This document shows positions 17,874 to 26,604 of a stretch of 64,000 nucleotides of DNA, one piece after another. Position 1 is the stretch's first letter; each line of letters opens with the position of its first letter. This DNA comes from Lachnospiraceae bacterium (lineage in GTDB: Bacteria > Bacillota_A > Clostridia > Lachnospirales > Lachnospiraceae): contig JAIKXO010000306.1 of NCBI GenBank assembly GCA_024684065.1, forward strand, positions 26,630 through 90,629. Direction: 5' to 3'. The notes beneath the pieces were generated by a model. It did not search any database. It was not told the DNA's origin and saw nothing but the letters and a program-made list of their open reading frames with translations. The translations under genes and the position numbers were made by a program.

Positions 17874-18959
17874 TCAGCGGATACGTCCGCATATAAGCTC
17901 ACCCATCTCCTTTGTTCCGACGGGCTTACATCCCTCTGACATGATATCCCCTGTCCTGAAGCCTTCCTTCAGGACCTCCTCCACCGCTTTGTCAATGGCC
18001 TCGGATTCCTTCTGCAGGTTCAGGGAGAACTTAAGCATCATGGACGCGGAAAGGATCGTCGCTATGGGATTGGCCTTATCCTGTCCCGCTATGTCGGGCG
18101 CGGAGCCATGGGAAGGCTCATACAGTCCGAAGCTTGTGTCGTTAAGGCTTGCGGAAGCAAGCATCCCGATGGATCCGGTGATCATGCTCGCTTCATCCGA
18201 AAGGATATCGCCAAACATATTTTCGGTCAGGATGACGTCAAACTGCCCGGGATCCCTGACAAGCTGCATCGCGCAGTTATCAACGAGCATATGCGAAAGC
18301 CCGATATCGGGATAGTCCTTCGCGACCTCCTCTACGACAGCCCTCCAGAGCCTTGAGGAATCAAGAACATTCGCCTTGTCGACACTTGTAACCTTCTTTC
18401 GCCTCTTCCCAGCTATCTCAAAGGCCTTTATCGCTATCCTTCTTATCTCTTCCTCGTTATAGGTAAGGGTATCCACCGCAGTCCTTAAGCCGTTTTCTAT
18501 CCCGGTATGCCTCTCTCCGAAATACAGGCCGCCCGTAAGCTCCCTCATTATCATGATGTCGAAGCCGCCCTCTGTCAGCTCCTCCTTTAAAGGGCAGGCG
18601 CCGGCAAGCTCTTTATACAGCACCGCGGGCCTTAAGTTCGCAAAAAGGCCGAGGGCCTTCCTGATCCCTAAAAGCCCCGCTTCAGGCCTTTTCTCCGGCG
18701 GGAGCTTATACCACGGGGAAGTTTTTGCGTCCCCGCCTATGGAGCCCATTAATACCGCATCACAGGACTTTGCGCCGGTCACCGTTTCTTCGGTTATCGG
18801 CTCCCCCGTCGCATCTATGGAAGCTCCGCCCAAAAGAAGCTCCTTATACTCAAAGTCATGTCCGTATACGGAAGCGGTCCTGTCAAGGATCTTTTTTGCT
18901 TCTTCAACGATCTCGGGACCGATCCCGTCCCCTCTGATCAAACCGATCTTAGCGTTCAT
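17874..18959 (-). CDS. leuB: 3-isopropylmalate dehydrogenase
   Basis: 361 residues, standard length. NAD-dependent oxidation and decarboxylation of 3-isopropylmalate in leucine synthesis. Family signatures: [25 protein letters not shown], and the metal-binding [26 protein letters not shown] precedes the ATG at 18959. It begins 14 bases after yajC and is followed by leader copy C and ilvD. leuA, leuC and leuD are not in the window. Confidence 0.95.
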   Translation of the reverse strand: MNAKIGLIRGDGIGPEIVEEAKKILDRTASVYGHDFEYKELLLGGASIDATGEPITEETVTGAKSCDAVLMGSIGGDAKTSPWYKLPPEKRPEAGLLGIRKALGLFANLRPAVLYKELAGACPLKEELTEGGFDIMIMRELTGGLYFGERHTGIENGLRTAVDTLTYNEEEIRRIAIKAFEIAGKRRKKVTSVDKANVLDSSRLWRAVVEEVAKDYPDIGLSHMLVDNCAMQLVRDPGQFDVILTENMFGDILSDEASMITGSIGMLASASLNDTSFGLYEPSHGSAPDIAGQDKANPIATILSASMMLKFSLNLQKESEAIDKAVEEVLKEGFRTGDIMSEGCKPVGTKEMGELICGRIR

Positions 18960-18973
18960 TGATCCTCCCTGCC

Positions 18974-19288
18974 TTACTGCTGGCTCTTCTCGACCTGAGC
19001 GATGGCGTTTTTCTGCATGGGTATCCTGCAGTTTTTATTGCTGCCGAACTCCACGATGACCGTATCATCCTGAATATCTATAACGGTCCCGTAGAAGCCG
19101 CTTGTTGTAAGTACGGAATCGCCTACCGCCAGATCCGCCAGCATCGCAGACACCCTGTTCTGTTCCTTTTTCTGAGGCCTGAAGATCATAAAATACATGA
19201 TCCCGCCAAAGATAGCTATATACACCACCAGCATAATAATACTGGATCCTGTGCCCCCTGCCGCATCGGCAGCCAATAAAATACCCAT
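18974..19288 (-). CDS. yajC: Preprotein translocase accessory subunit YajC
   Basis: 104 residues with one N-terminal membrane segment (about 13-36), then the conserved [12 protein letters not shown] and the soluble [25 protein letters not shown]. YajC associates with SecDF. GGAGGAACACAAATG gives a clear start. In many bacteria tgt and yajC are adjacent, as here (tgt is the gene immediately upstream). Confidence 0.93.
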   Translation of the reverse strand: MGILLAADAAGGTGSSIIMLVVYIAIFGGIMYFMIFRPQKKEQNRVSAMLADLAVGDSVLTTSGFYGTVIDIQDDTVIVEFGSNKNCRIPMQKNAIAQVEKSQQ

Positions 19289-19354
19289 TTGTGTTCCTCC
19301 GTTTTCTTTTATGACAAATATTTTTCAGAACTCAGATTTACGGAATTCTTCGTT

Positions 19355-19383
19355 ATGATACACAATAAATCCGTATAGTTCAA
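19355..19383 (-). promoter_or_regulatory. Predicted promoter of yajC-leuB-ilvD-ilvB
   Basis: Minus strand: -35 TTGAAC (19383-19378), 17-nt spacer, -10 TATCAT (19360-19355), about 65 bases before the yajC start. The gap 19289-19416 holds no other signal. Confidence 0.6.
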
Positions 19384-19416
19384 GTCTTTTTCGATCAAAC
19401 AGGAAATGCCCAAGGA

Positions 19417-20547
19417 TCATTCTCCCGCTCTCATTGAGTACAGCTTATCCTCCTTATAAGCTGAGTACCGTCCTTCCTCGATCGCAGTCCTGATCTCTGC
19501 CATCATATTATTATAGAAAAAGAGGTTATGCAGGACGAGGAGCCGCATGCCGAGCATTTCCTTAGCCTTCAGCAGGTGCCTGATATAGGCTCTTGAATAA
19601 TGCTGACAGGCAGGACAGTTACAACCCTCCTCCAGGGGCCTTAGATCCTTCTCATAACGCGCGTTCAGAAGATTCAGCTTCCCGTGCGCCGTATATGCGT
19701 GGCCATGTCTTCCGTTCCTTGAAGGGTAGACGCAGTCAAAGAAATCAACTCCTCTCTCAACTCCCTCTAAGATGTTCTCCGGAGTTCCGACACCCATAAG
19801 ATATACGGGCTTGTCCACTGGAAGATGGGGAACCGTGCAGTCTAAGATCCGATACATTTCCTCGTGTGTTTCCCCTACCGCAAGCCCGCCTATCGCATAT
19901 CCGTCAAGCTCAAGCTCCGAGATCTCCTTTGCATGGTCTATCCTTATATCCTCATAGACAGCCCCCTGGTTGATCCCAAAAAGGAGCTGATCCCTGTTTA
20001 TGGTATCGGGAAGGCTGTTAAGCCGCTTCATTTCATCCCTGCACCGAAGGAGCCATCTGGTGGTCCTCTCTACAGAAGGCTTCACATAGCTTCTCTCCGC
20101 TAACGCCGGGGGACATTCATCAAAAGCCATGGCGATGGTTGAGCCGAGGTTTGACTGTATCTGCATGCTCTCCTCCGGTCCCATGAATATCTTTCTTCCG
20201 TCCACATGTGAATTGAAATAAACACCCTCTTCCTTTATCTTTCGAAGGGAGCTTAAGGAAAAGATCTGAAACCCTCCCGAATCAGTCAGTATCGGTCTGT
20301 CCCAGTACATGAAATTATGTAAACCACCAAGCTCCTTTATAAGCTTATCGCCTGGCCTGACATGAAGATGATATGTATTTGAAAGCTCTATCTGACAGCC
20401 TATCTCCTTAAGGTCGACACTTGAAACAGCACCCTTTATCGCTCCCGCAGTCCCGACATTCATGAAAACCGGGGTCTGCACCTTCCCGTGCCTCGTTTCA
20501 AGCTCCGCCCTCTTGGCTCTGCCGTCTTTTGCTAAGATCCTGTACAT
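19417..20547 (-). CDS. tgt: tRNA-guanine transglycosylase (queuosine)
   Basis: 376 residues from the ATG at 20547, where the conserved MYRILAKDGRAKRAEL begins; the frame extends to 20616 but without homologous sequence. It exchanges G34 for preQ1 in tRNAs with GUN anticodons. Visible: DSGGFQIFSLS (active-site Asp), FDCVYPSRNGRHG (nucleophilic Asp), and zinc ligands CNCPACQH with a later His in LLVLHN. Confidence 0.95.
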   Translation of the reverse strand: MYRILAKDGRAKRAELETRHGKVQTPVFMNVGTAGAIKGAVSSVDLKEIGCQIELSNTYHLHVRPGDKLIKELGGLHNFMYWDRPILTDSGGFQIFSLSSLRKIKEEGVYFNSHVDGRKIFMGPEESMQIQSNLGSTIAMAFDECPPALAERSYVKPSVERTTRWLLRCRDEMKRLNSLPDTINRDQLLFGINQGAVYEDIRIDHAKEISELELDGYAIGGLAVGETHEEMYRILDCTVPHLPVDKPVYLMGVGTPENILEGVERGVDFFDCVYPSRNGRHGHAYTAHGKLNLLNARYEKDLRPLEEGCNCPACQHYSRAYIRHLLKAKEMLGMRLLVLHNLFFYNNMMAEIRTAIEEGRYSAYKEDKLYSMRAGE

Positions 20548-20618
20548 ATTTAGAATTCCCTGATAATGCCGTGATGGAGATGATCCGGTAACTAATCCCC
20601 CATCCTTCCCTGTCACGT

Positions 20619-21476
20619 TTACTCCGAAAGCAGCTCTATATACTCCTCAAGCACCAGGCCGCGCTCCGTGATATACTTCGCGTTTTCCTTTCCGACGTAC
20701 CTGAAATGCCACGGCTCAAAAATAATACCTGTTATGTATTCCTTTCCCTTCGGATATCTTAAAATAAACCCGTAATCAGGGGCGTTCTTTTTTAACCACT
20801 TCCCCGCTTCGGTATCCGCAAAGCCTGAATCCAGATCCGTATAGTCCGGGGTGATAATGTCAAGCGCAAGCCCGAGCTGATGCTCGCTGGTCCCCGGTAC
20901 CGTCACGGAAAAGGAAGCCGTTTTAAAAGCATCAAAATAGCTCATCCCGGATTTCATCAGCTTATCCATCTTATTATTGAAAAGAACGGTCTGCCTGTCA
21001 TAGCTCCGGTAGGCGGAGCATATCATAAGTTCTATACCGTCTTCGGCCGCTGCGCCTAAGAGCCTTGCCACGGGACCCGTGATCCGCTTATCAACCTGCA
21101 TGCTGTCATTCAGGGAAGCAAGCTCGGCATCATAACCGTCCGGGACCGGCTTCTGTTTGTTGACAAGGATCAGGTTCCAGTCAGATTTCTTTGCGCCCTT
21201 CGCTCCTTTTTCGGAAGTTTTTTCGCTGTCCGCGGTGTTTTTCTCCGCCTCTGTCTCTTCATCGCTCTCCTCGGTATCTTCTTCCTCCTGTACGTCGAAA
21301 AGCCCTTTCAGATCCCTGTCATAAACAGCGGTCCCATCCATCAGGTAGTCTTCTATTGTCATGACCCTGTCTTTGTCAGAGAACGCATAAACTCTCCCGG
21401 CCGAAAAAAGCGCGAAAAAAAAGCCTGCAAAGGCAGAAAATAATAAAATCTTCTTAATCTTAAAACCAGTATTCAT
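20619..21476 (-). CDS. D-alanyl-D-alanine carboxypeptidase, VanY/M15B type
   Basis: 285 residues: an N-terminal membrane or signal segment (about 8-31), an acidic low-complexity linker rich in Glu/Thr/Lys (about 64-98), then a zinc peptidase domain. M15B motifs are present: SAYRSYDRQ, PGTSEHQLGLALDI (His and Asp ligands) and FEPWHFRYVG (third ligand His and catalytic Glu). It likely trims terminal D-Ala from cell-wall peptides outside the membrane. It sits between the lactonase-fold gene and tgt in one run. Confidence 0.9.
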   Translation of the reverse strand: MNTGFKIKKILLFSAFAGFFFALFSAGRVYAFSDKDRVMTIEDYLMDGTAVYDRDLKGLFDVQEEEDTEESDEETEAEKNTADSEKTSEKGAKGAKKSDWNLILVNKQKPVPDGYDAELASLNDSMQVDKRITGPVARLLGAAAEDGIELMICSAYRSYDRQTVLFNNKMDKLMKSGMSYFDAFKTASFSVTVPGTSEHQLGLALDIITPDYTDLDSGFADTEAGKWLKKNAPDYGFILRYPKGKEYITGIIFEPWHFRYVGKENAKYITERGLVLEEYIELLSE

Positions 21477-21507
21477 TTATATCCCTGTTCCTTCCAGACA
21501 CAATATC

Positions 21508-22578
21508 TCAGCCGATCTCTTTTACGACAACGCAGTTGCCCTTGAAGACCTTAAGCGGAGGCCCGTTCATAACGATCGTGTTCTTTTCAAGATCCAGGGT
21601 GAAAAAAGTGATCGAGTCGGACTCGTTGTTGATGCTCATTATATGCTTCATATCCGGGAAACAGCATATGTCCTTGGGATAATCACCGCTTATCGGAAGT
21701 ACGAATTTCTTTGAAAGCATGCCTGTTTCTTCGTCTATTGAAAAGGCTCCCACGGAATTATCCCCCGCATTTGAACAGAAAAGGAACTTATGATCCGGGG
21801 AAAAATCCATTGCGCAGGCGGCCGAACCGCCGGCATGATAATCATTAAGGGTAGATATCTTCTGGATCTTGTTGAATACAGGATTCCCTCCCTCATCGAT
21901 AGAATAGCTGTAGACGTCTATCATATCGGATATCTCGTGAATGATATAGGCAAATCTCCCGTCTCTTCTGAACTTGATATACTTGGGGCCGCTGTCCTGT
22001 TCAGATCTCACAATATCCGAAAGCTTAAGCTTTCCGGTATCGTTATTGAAGGAATAGATCATGACATGGTCGTTTCCGGTAGCTGCCGCGCAGAGGAAAC
22101 GGTTATCCCTTGTCATCTTGACGCAGCTCACGTGAGGCCTGAAGTTTCTCTCCGTAATGCTTCCGAGCCCCTTTAGAAAAACCTCGTCCGCGATCTTTCC
22201 GATGGATCCGTCTTTATTTATATGAAGCACCGTTATCTTCCCGTCATGGTAGCCTGCGGCAATAAGGAACCTGTCCTTATAATCGGTCGACAGGTAGCAT
22301 CCGCGCATGCCGTTTATCGAAGCCCGGTTAAGCTCCTTAAGATCGCCGTCGGGAAGGATCTCGAAAGACACGACACCCATGTCCGTGATGGAATAAAGGA
22401 ATTTCCCGCCATGTGAAATAGTCACGTAGGAGGCATTTGTAATGGAAACTTCCCCTCTCTCAGTCATCCTGCCCTCGTCTATGTCAAGGTCAAAGATTTT
22501 TATCCCTTTACCGTCATAATCCTTTGTATATGTGGAAACGTATGCCGTATAGCTTTTACTGCTCCTGCTCTTTTTCAT
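21508..22578 (-). CDS. Lactonase family beta-propeller protein
   Basis: 356 residues of the 6-phosphogluconolactonase-like seven-bladed propeller family (PF10282). Propeller repeats are seen in YVTISHGGKFLYSI, MTRDNRFLCAAATGNDHVMIYSF, DGRFAYIIHEISDMIDVYSY and DFSPDHKFLFCSNAGDNSVGAFSI. The true substrate of most members is unknown. It lies 9 bases after trpS. Confidence 0.85.
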   Translation of the reverse strand: MKKSRSSKSYTAYVSTYTKDYDGKGIKIFDLDIDEGRMTERGEVSITNASYVTISHGGKFLYSITDMGVVSFEILPDGDLKELNRASINGMRGCYLSTDYKDRFLIAAGYHDGKITVLHINKDGSIGKIADEVFLKGLGSITERNFRPHVSCVKMTRDNRFLCAAATGNDHVMIYSFNNDTGKLKLSDIVRSEQDSGPKYIKFRRDGRFAYIIHEISDMIDVYSYSIDEGGNPVFNKIQKISTLNDYHAGGSAACAMDFSPDHKFLFCSNAGDNSVGAFSIDEETGMLSKKFVLPISGDYPKDICCFPDMKHIMSINNESDSITFFTLDLEKNTIVMNGPPLKVFKGNCVVVKEIG

Positions 22579-22587
22579 ATTATCTTC

Positions 22588-23592
22588 TCACCTCGGCCTC
22601 TCGGGAAAGCCTATCTTCTTCTGGACCTTTCTCAGGGTCTTTAATGACACGGCGTTTGCCTTTTCGGCATTGTTCTTTATTACGGAATCGATATAAGCCT
22701 TATCCTTTTCAAGCTCCCTAAACCTTTCCTGAAGCGGCGAAAGCACCGATACCACGGCCTCCCCTACCGCTTCCTTGAAGTCTCCGTATCCCCGTCCGTC
22801 AAATTCCTTTTCAACCTCCGAAGGAGCCTTGCCGGTGCAGGCAGAGTAAATATCTATAAGGTTCTTTATTCCTGGCTGCTCCTCCCTGTATCGCACGGAG
22901 GCCTCCATGTCGGTCACGGCCCTCTTGCATTTCCTTCTTATCGTATCCGGGTCGTCCATAAGGTAGATGCTCGCATTCGGATTTTCGTCGGATTTGCTCA
23001 TCTTCTTTGAAGGATCCTGAAGGCTCATTATCTTCGCGCCAACCTTTCCGAGATAAGCCTCGGGAACCGTGAACACATCCCCATAGATCGCGTTAAACCT
23101 CTGGGCGATGTCCCTGGTAAGCTCGAGATGCTGCATCTGGTCTATTCCGACCGGCACAACATCGGCCTGATATAAAAGAATATCCGCGGCCATCAGCACA
23201 GGATAATCAAAAAGCCCTGCGTTTATATTGTCAGCGTGCTTAGCGGACTTATCCTTAAACTGCGTCATTCTCTGAAGCTCCCCCATATAGGTGAAGCAGT
23301 TTAATATCCATGCAAGCTCCGCATGACCGGAAACATGGGACTGATAGTAGATCGTATTCTTTTGCGGATCTAGCCCCGCGGCGATATAGAGCGTAAGAAG
23401 AGCCCTCGCCCTTTTTCTGAGTTCCGCAGGATCCTGCCTTACCGTTATAGAATGCATGTCCACCACGCAGTAAAAGCATTCATATTCATCTGAAAGGCTG
23501 ACCCAGTTTTTGAGGGCGCCCAGGTAGTTTCCAATGGTAAGGTTGCCCGTGGCCTGCATTCCCGAAAACAAAATCTTCTTATCACCTAACAT
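22588..23592 (-). CDS. trpS: Tryptophanyl-tRNA synthetase
   Basis: 334 residues, class I synthetase of the bacterial TrpRS type. The HIGH-equivalent is in SGMQATGNLTIGNYLGAL and the KMSKS loop is KKMSKSDEN. The ATG at 23592 has GGAG 7 bases upstream, part of leader copy D. No T-box (specifier loop or T-box bulge) is visible upstream, although trpS genes of Firmicutes often have one. Confidence 0.95.
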   Translation of the reverse strand: MLGDKKILFSGMQATGNLTIGNYLGALKNWVSLSDEYECFYCVVDMHSITVRQDPAELRKRARALLTLYIAAGLDPQKNTIYYQSHVSGHAELAWILNCFTYMGELQRMTQFKDKSAKHADNINAGLFDYPVLMAADILLYQADVVPVGIDQMQHLELTRDIAQRFNAIYGDVFTVPEAYLGKVGAKIMSLQDPSKKMSKSDENPNASIYLMDDPDTIRRKCKRAVTDMEASVRYREEQPGIKNLIDIYSACTGKAPSEVEKEFDGRGYGDFKEAVGEAVVSVLSPLQERFRELEKDKAYIDSVIKNNAEKANAVSLKTLRKVQKKIGFPERPR

Positions 23593-23599
23593 TTTTTCA

Positions 23600-23668
23600 C
23601 TCCTCTATTAAAAGGGGTTTTTGCCCCTGAAATATCTGACATACCCTCGTCAGAGTCGAGGGCTCCTT
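23600..23668 (-). promoter_or_regulatory. Conserved 69-nt leader element, copy D (trpS)
   Basis: Differs from the ilvD copy at a single position (TTTT for TTTC). Stem, pseudoknot partner, second hairpin and terminal GAGGAG are all intact. The leader ORF (ATG at 23642) encodes [18 protein letters not shown] and stops at a TAG that overlaps the first codons of trpS. A short GGGT-CAGA-ACCC-GTTTT hairpin just upstream (about 23677-23690) may terminate read-through from the preceding gene. Confidence 0.82.
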
Positions 23669-23724
23669 TATTAAAACGGGTTCTGACCCTTAAATCCGGA
23701 CCGCCGGAGCAAAGGACATAACGG

Positions 23725-25581
23725 TCAGACCGCCGCGCTTCTAAGTATCAGCACAGACCTTGCTTCCACCAGGATGTTGTCCTGCTGTGTCTTAAGGGAA
23801 TCCCCGTATCCGCTTACCGCCTTATCGTCGCTCGATATCGCAGCTTCCCAGCAAAGGCCCTTCTTAAGCTTCGGGAGGGCAAATTCATGGCTCTCCCAGT
23901 GCATGTTGTACGCAATATAGATAAAATCGTCATCCGTCCCGTCATCCCTCTTGGCATAGAGGCCGCAGAACATCATCCCGATATGCCTTACATGGTTAAA
24001 AAGCTTCGGATACCATGCCTGCTCGGAATGATAGGAAAGGTCGGGAAAGCCGCAGGAAAGCGAATCCATGAACCTGGGCTCATGACACATATGGACAATG
24101 GGATGCCTTTTTCTGAAAGCGATAAGCTTCTTTACAAAGCCTAACAGTTCCGTGGAATAAGCAGTATCCTTCCAGATGACCCAGCTGGTCTTATTGTCCT
24201 GACAGTAGGGATTGTTATTGCCGCCCTGGGAATTTAAGAATTCATCCCCCGCATAGATCATCGGTATCCCTCTGGCGGTCATGAGCATGATAAGGATATT
24301 CTTTATCTGCCTGAGTCTTAAGGCGTTTATGTTCTTCTTTCTCGAAGGCCCCTCTACCCCGCAGTTCCAGCTGTAATTATAATTCTCCCCGTCCCTGTTT
24401 TCCTCTTTGTTCTCCTCATTATGCTTATAGTCGTAAGAAACCAGGTCGTTAAGCACAAGCCCGTCATAGGAAGCAACGTAATTTATCCGCCTTATATCCG
24501 CGGGATTATCCGCCTGAGCCTTTATAAAGGAGGGGAGCATGTCCTCATCGCTCTTCAGATATCTTCTTGCGATGTTCATGTAATCCCTGTTGCATACCGC
24601 AAGACTTTCGTTTACCGGGACGCCTCCGGATAAGAGCTCGTCCCTGTTATAATAGTTATAATAAAGCTTGGTATCAAACAGAACGTCATTCGTCGTGATC
24701 AGCTTTAACGGAAGATCCTCGCCCATTAAGAAAAAACCGTCGATATGGTATTCCCTGACCCAGTGCTCAAGACACGGTTTTATGATATTCCGGTTTACAT
24801 AAGTCGGAAAATAGAAGCGCATCACGATCTCGATGCCCGCTTTGTGCGCGCTCTTTACCATATCCTTGAATTCTCTGATAAAATCCGCGGAATATGCGTA
24901 TTCAGGCTTGGGGATCAGGAAATACGCGTCCTTGAAGCCCCAGTAGTTAAGCCTCTCCGTTGACCTGCCGTCTGCCGTGGAATTATGTATCACATCAGAA
25001 TATGAGGTGCTCTTTTCATCATCATATTCATAGAAGGAATACGCGGGCAGGAGCACTAACTGCGTGATCCCCAGGTCTTTAAGGTAATCTAGCTTCTCGG
25101 TAAGGCCGAGATAAGTCCCCCTGTGCTCTACCTTTGATGAAATATGCTTTGTAAACCCCCTCACATGGAGTTCATAAGCAATAACCTCGTTAAAATCAAG
25201 CTTTAGCGGCTCGTCCCCCTCCCAGTCGTAATCCCTGTCATAGACCATCGCAGGGTCAAAGTGCCCGTTTCTTCGGATCTCGCCCCACTTACGGACCCTT
25301 TTTACGTTCTTCGTATAAGGGTCTATGAGAACCTTGCCGTCCTTTTCGACCGTATAGTATATTTCCCTGTATGAGACCGGCTCAACATACACGCTGTATA
25401 CATTTCCGAAGGCATGGTACTGTGCCATGTCGATCCTTGAAAGCAGCGTCCCGTCAAGGCTGTAAATACATAAAAAAAGCGTCCGAAAGCCTCTTGATGC
25501 GAAACAGAAATTAACGCCCGTCCCGTTTACGGCTTCTGCGCCGAACTCGTATGATACACCCTTTTGTATCCTGTAGTCCAT
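23725..25581 (-). CDS. Catalytically degenerate GH13 (isoamylase/debranching-like) protein
   Basis: 618 residues with clear end-to-end similarity to the intact debranching enzyme at 56957-59041: HVRGFTK at 139-145, NYSWNCGVEG near 402-411, MLMTARGIPMIYAGDEF, NNNPYCQDNKTSWVIW. The four GH13 catalytic regions are lost. Region I is VMRFYFPT (about 253-260) for LDVVFNHT. Region II is DGFFLMGE (281-288) for DGFRFDLA, so Arg and the nucleophile Asp are absent. Region III AEAWD has no counterpart. Region IV is ASYDG (370-374) for TCHDG. The frame is fully open, so this is a maintained pseudoenzyme, perhaps a glucan-binding or regulatory protein. It starts 26 bases after the sirtuin-like gene. Confidence 0.88.
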   Translation of the reverse strand: MDYRIQKGVSYEFGAEAVNGTGVNFCFASRGFRTLFLCIYSLDGTLLSRIDMAQYHAFGNVYSVYVEPVSYREIYYTVEKDGKVLIDPYTKNVKRVRKWGEIRRNGHFDPAMVYDRDYDWEGDEPLKLDFNEVIAYELHVRGFTKHISSKVEHRGTYLGLTEKLDYLKDLGITQLVLLPAYSFYEYDDEKSTSYSDVIHNSTADGRSTERLNYWGFKDAYFLIPKPEYAYSADFIREFKDMVKSAHKAGIEIVMRFYFPTYVNRNIIKPCLEHWVREYHIDGFFLMGEDLPLKLITTNDVLFDTKLYYNYYNRDELLSGGVPVNESLAVCNRDYMNIARRYLKSDEDMLPSFIKAQADNPADIRRINYVASYDGLVLNDLVSYDYKHNEENKEENRDGENYNYSWNCGVEGPSRKKNINALRLRQIKNILIMLMTARGIPMIYAGDEFLNSQGGNNNPYCQDNKTSWVIWKDTAYSTELLGFVKKLIAFRKRHPIVHMCHEPRFMDSLSCGFPDLSYHSEQAWYPKLFNHVRHIGMMFCGLYAKRDDGTDDDFIYIAYNMHWESHEFALPKLKKGLCWEAAISSDDKAVSGYGDSLKTQQDNILVEARSVLILRSAAV

Positions 25582-25607
25582 CTTCCGCTCTGAGATTCCC
25601 GTTTATC

Positions 25608-26357
25608 CTATCTGATGGCCTTAGGGAGGATCTCATCTACCTTTCCATGAATACACATTTCAGCAAGACTGTCGCTGAAATGGTTATGAAGCGTTATCAA
25701 AATAACATGTTCTCCCTCGTAATACTGGAGGAAGGTCCGCACTATCGGATGATTCATATTAGTGCCCAGAATAAGCACCAGGGAGGCGTCCCTTACCGCA
25801 TCGGCCGCTTTTGTCATGACATCATTCCGCATCATTTCGCCCCTTAAAAGGACTCTCGGTCTTATCGGCACCTGGCATTTTTCACAAAGAGGGATACCCT
25901 TTGAACGTTTCATGTAATTCAGCGAATATTTTTTGTAGCACTTCGGGCATTCGTTCGTCCTTATGCTTCCACGGATATTTATAATGTTTTTTATCCCCGC
26001 CTCCTCGGCGAGTCCGCTTATATCATGCACGATACATGCAGAAAGCTTTCCCATATCCTCAAGCTTCTTCACTGCATAGTACCCGGGACCCGGATGTGCT
26101 TCGCTGTCCAGTATCTCTCTTCTGTAGAACTTATAGAACTTCTGCTTCTTTGTGGTATAAAAGGCTGCGGAAAACAGCTCTTCCGGGGAAAGGCCGTACT
26201 CATCCTCGATGCGGTAGCATTCCTCGCTGCTCCAGAGGTTCTTTAAGCCGCATTCGATCTCCATGCCCGTTCCGAGCATGGCTACGATATTATCGTTGTC
26301 TCTGATAAGAGCCCTCAGATTTTCTAATTTTTCTTCCTCTGACGGAACAATCCCCAT
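25608..26357 (-). CDS. Sirtuin-like (Sir2 fold) protein lacking catalytic residues
   Basis: 249 residues from the ATG at 26357; the longer open frame to 26531 begins upstream of the predicted promoter. The Sir2 order is kept: Rossmann start AMLGTGMEIECGLKNL (canonical GAGIS..SGIPDFR), EYGLSPEELFSAAFY, PGPGYYAVKKLEDMGKLSA, VHDISGLAEEAG (canonical TQNIDGLHQ.AG), zinc cysteines 137, 140, 158 and 161, and LILGTNM. The catalytic His of the HG motif is Arg129 (NIRG), the DFR Arg is Trp42, and the NAD-contacting Gln-Asn are His-Asp. Deacetylase activity is therefore unlikely; a structural or ligand-sensing role is possible. It heads the transcript that continues with the GH13 pseudoenzyme. Confidence 0.82.
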   Translation of the reverse strand: MGIVPSEEEKLENLRALIRDNDNIVAMLGTGMEIECGLKNLWSSEECYRIEDEYGLSPEELFSAAFYTTKKQKFYKFYRREILDSEAHPGPGYYAVKKLEDMGKLSACIVHDISGLAEEAGIKNIINIRGSIRTNECPKCYKKYSLNYMKRSKGIPLCEKCQVPIRPRVLLRGEMMRNDVMTKAADAVRDASLVLILGTNMNHPIVRTFLQYYEGEHVILITLHNHFSDSLAEMCIHGKVDEILPKAIR

Positions 26358-26487
26358 GGTCAAATACCTTATATTCAAAAGAAGTATTTCGCAAAACCGG
26401 TCTTTTTCATAAAGCTGATAAACGCGCGGGTGCAGCCATGTAGCCGACAGGCGCTTATCCGTTACAAAGCAAACTACCCTTGCATAT

Positions 26488-26516
26488 ATTATAACCATAT
26501 ATATTCCTTTTTTCAA
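26488..26516 (-). promoter_or_regulatory. Strong predicted promoter of the sirtuin-like/GH13-like/trpS run
   Basis: Minus strand: -35 TTGAAA (26516-26511), 17-nt spacer, perfect -10 TATAAT (26493-26488). Start expected near 26480, giving a 5' untranslated region of about 120 bases with a GATAAGCGC / GCGC-GT-TTATC hairpin. Confidence 0.7.
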
Positions 26517-26604
26517 GAAAGTGTGATACATTTAAAGAAAGGCACAGGTTACTGTTCAGTTGTACCTGGTTTTGGAAACCAAAGGTTTTTATAAGGAGAA
26601 GGAA

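Noticed and set aside
23593..23724. T-box leader upstream of trpS
   Set aside because: No specifier stem, T-box bulge sequence or antiterminator is present; the conserved 69-nt leader occupies the place.
26358..26531. N-terminal extension of the sirtuin-like protein (58 more codons)
   Set aside because: Its start lies upstream of the near-consensus promoter at 26488-26516, and the Sir2 similarity begins only after 26357.
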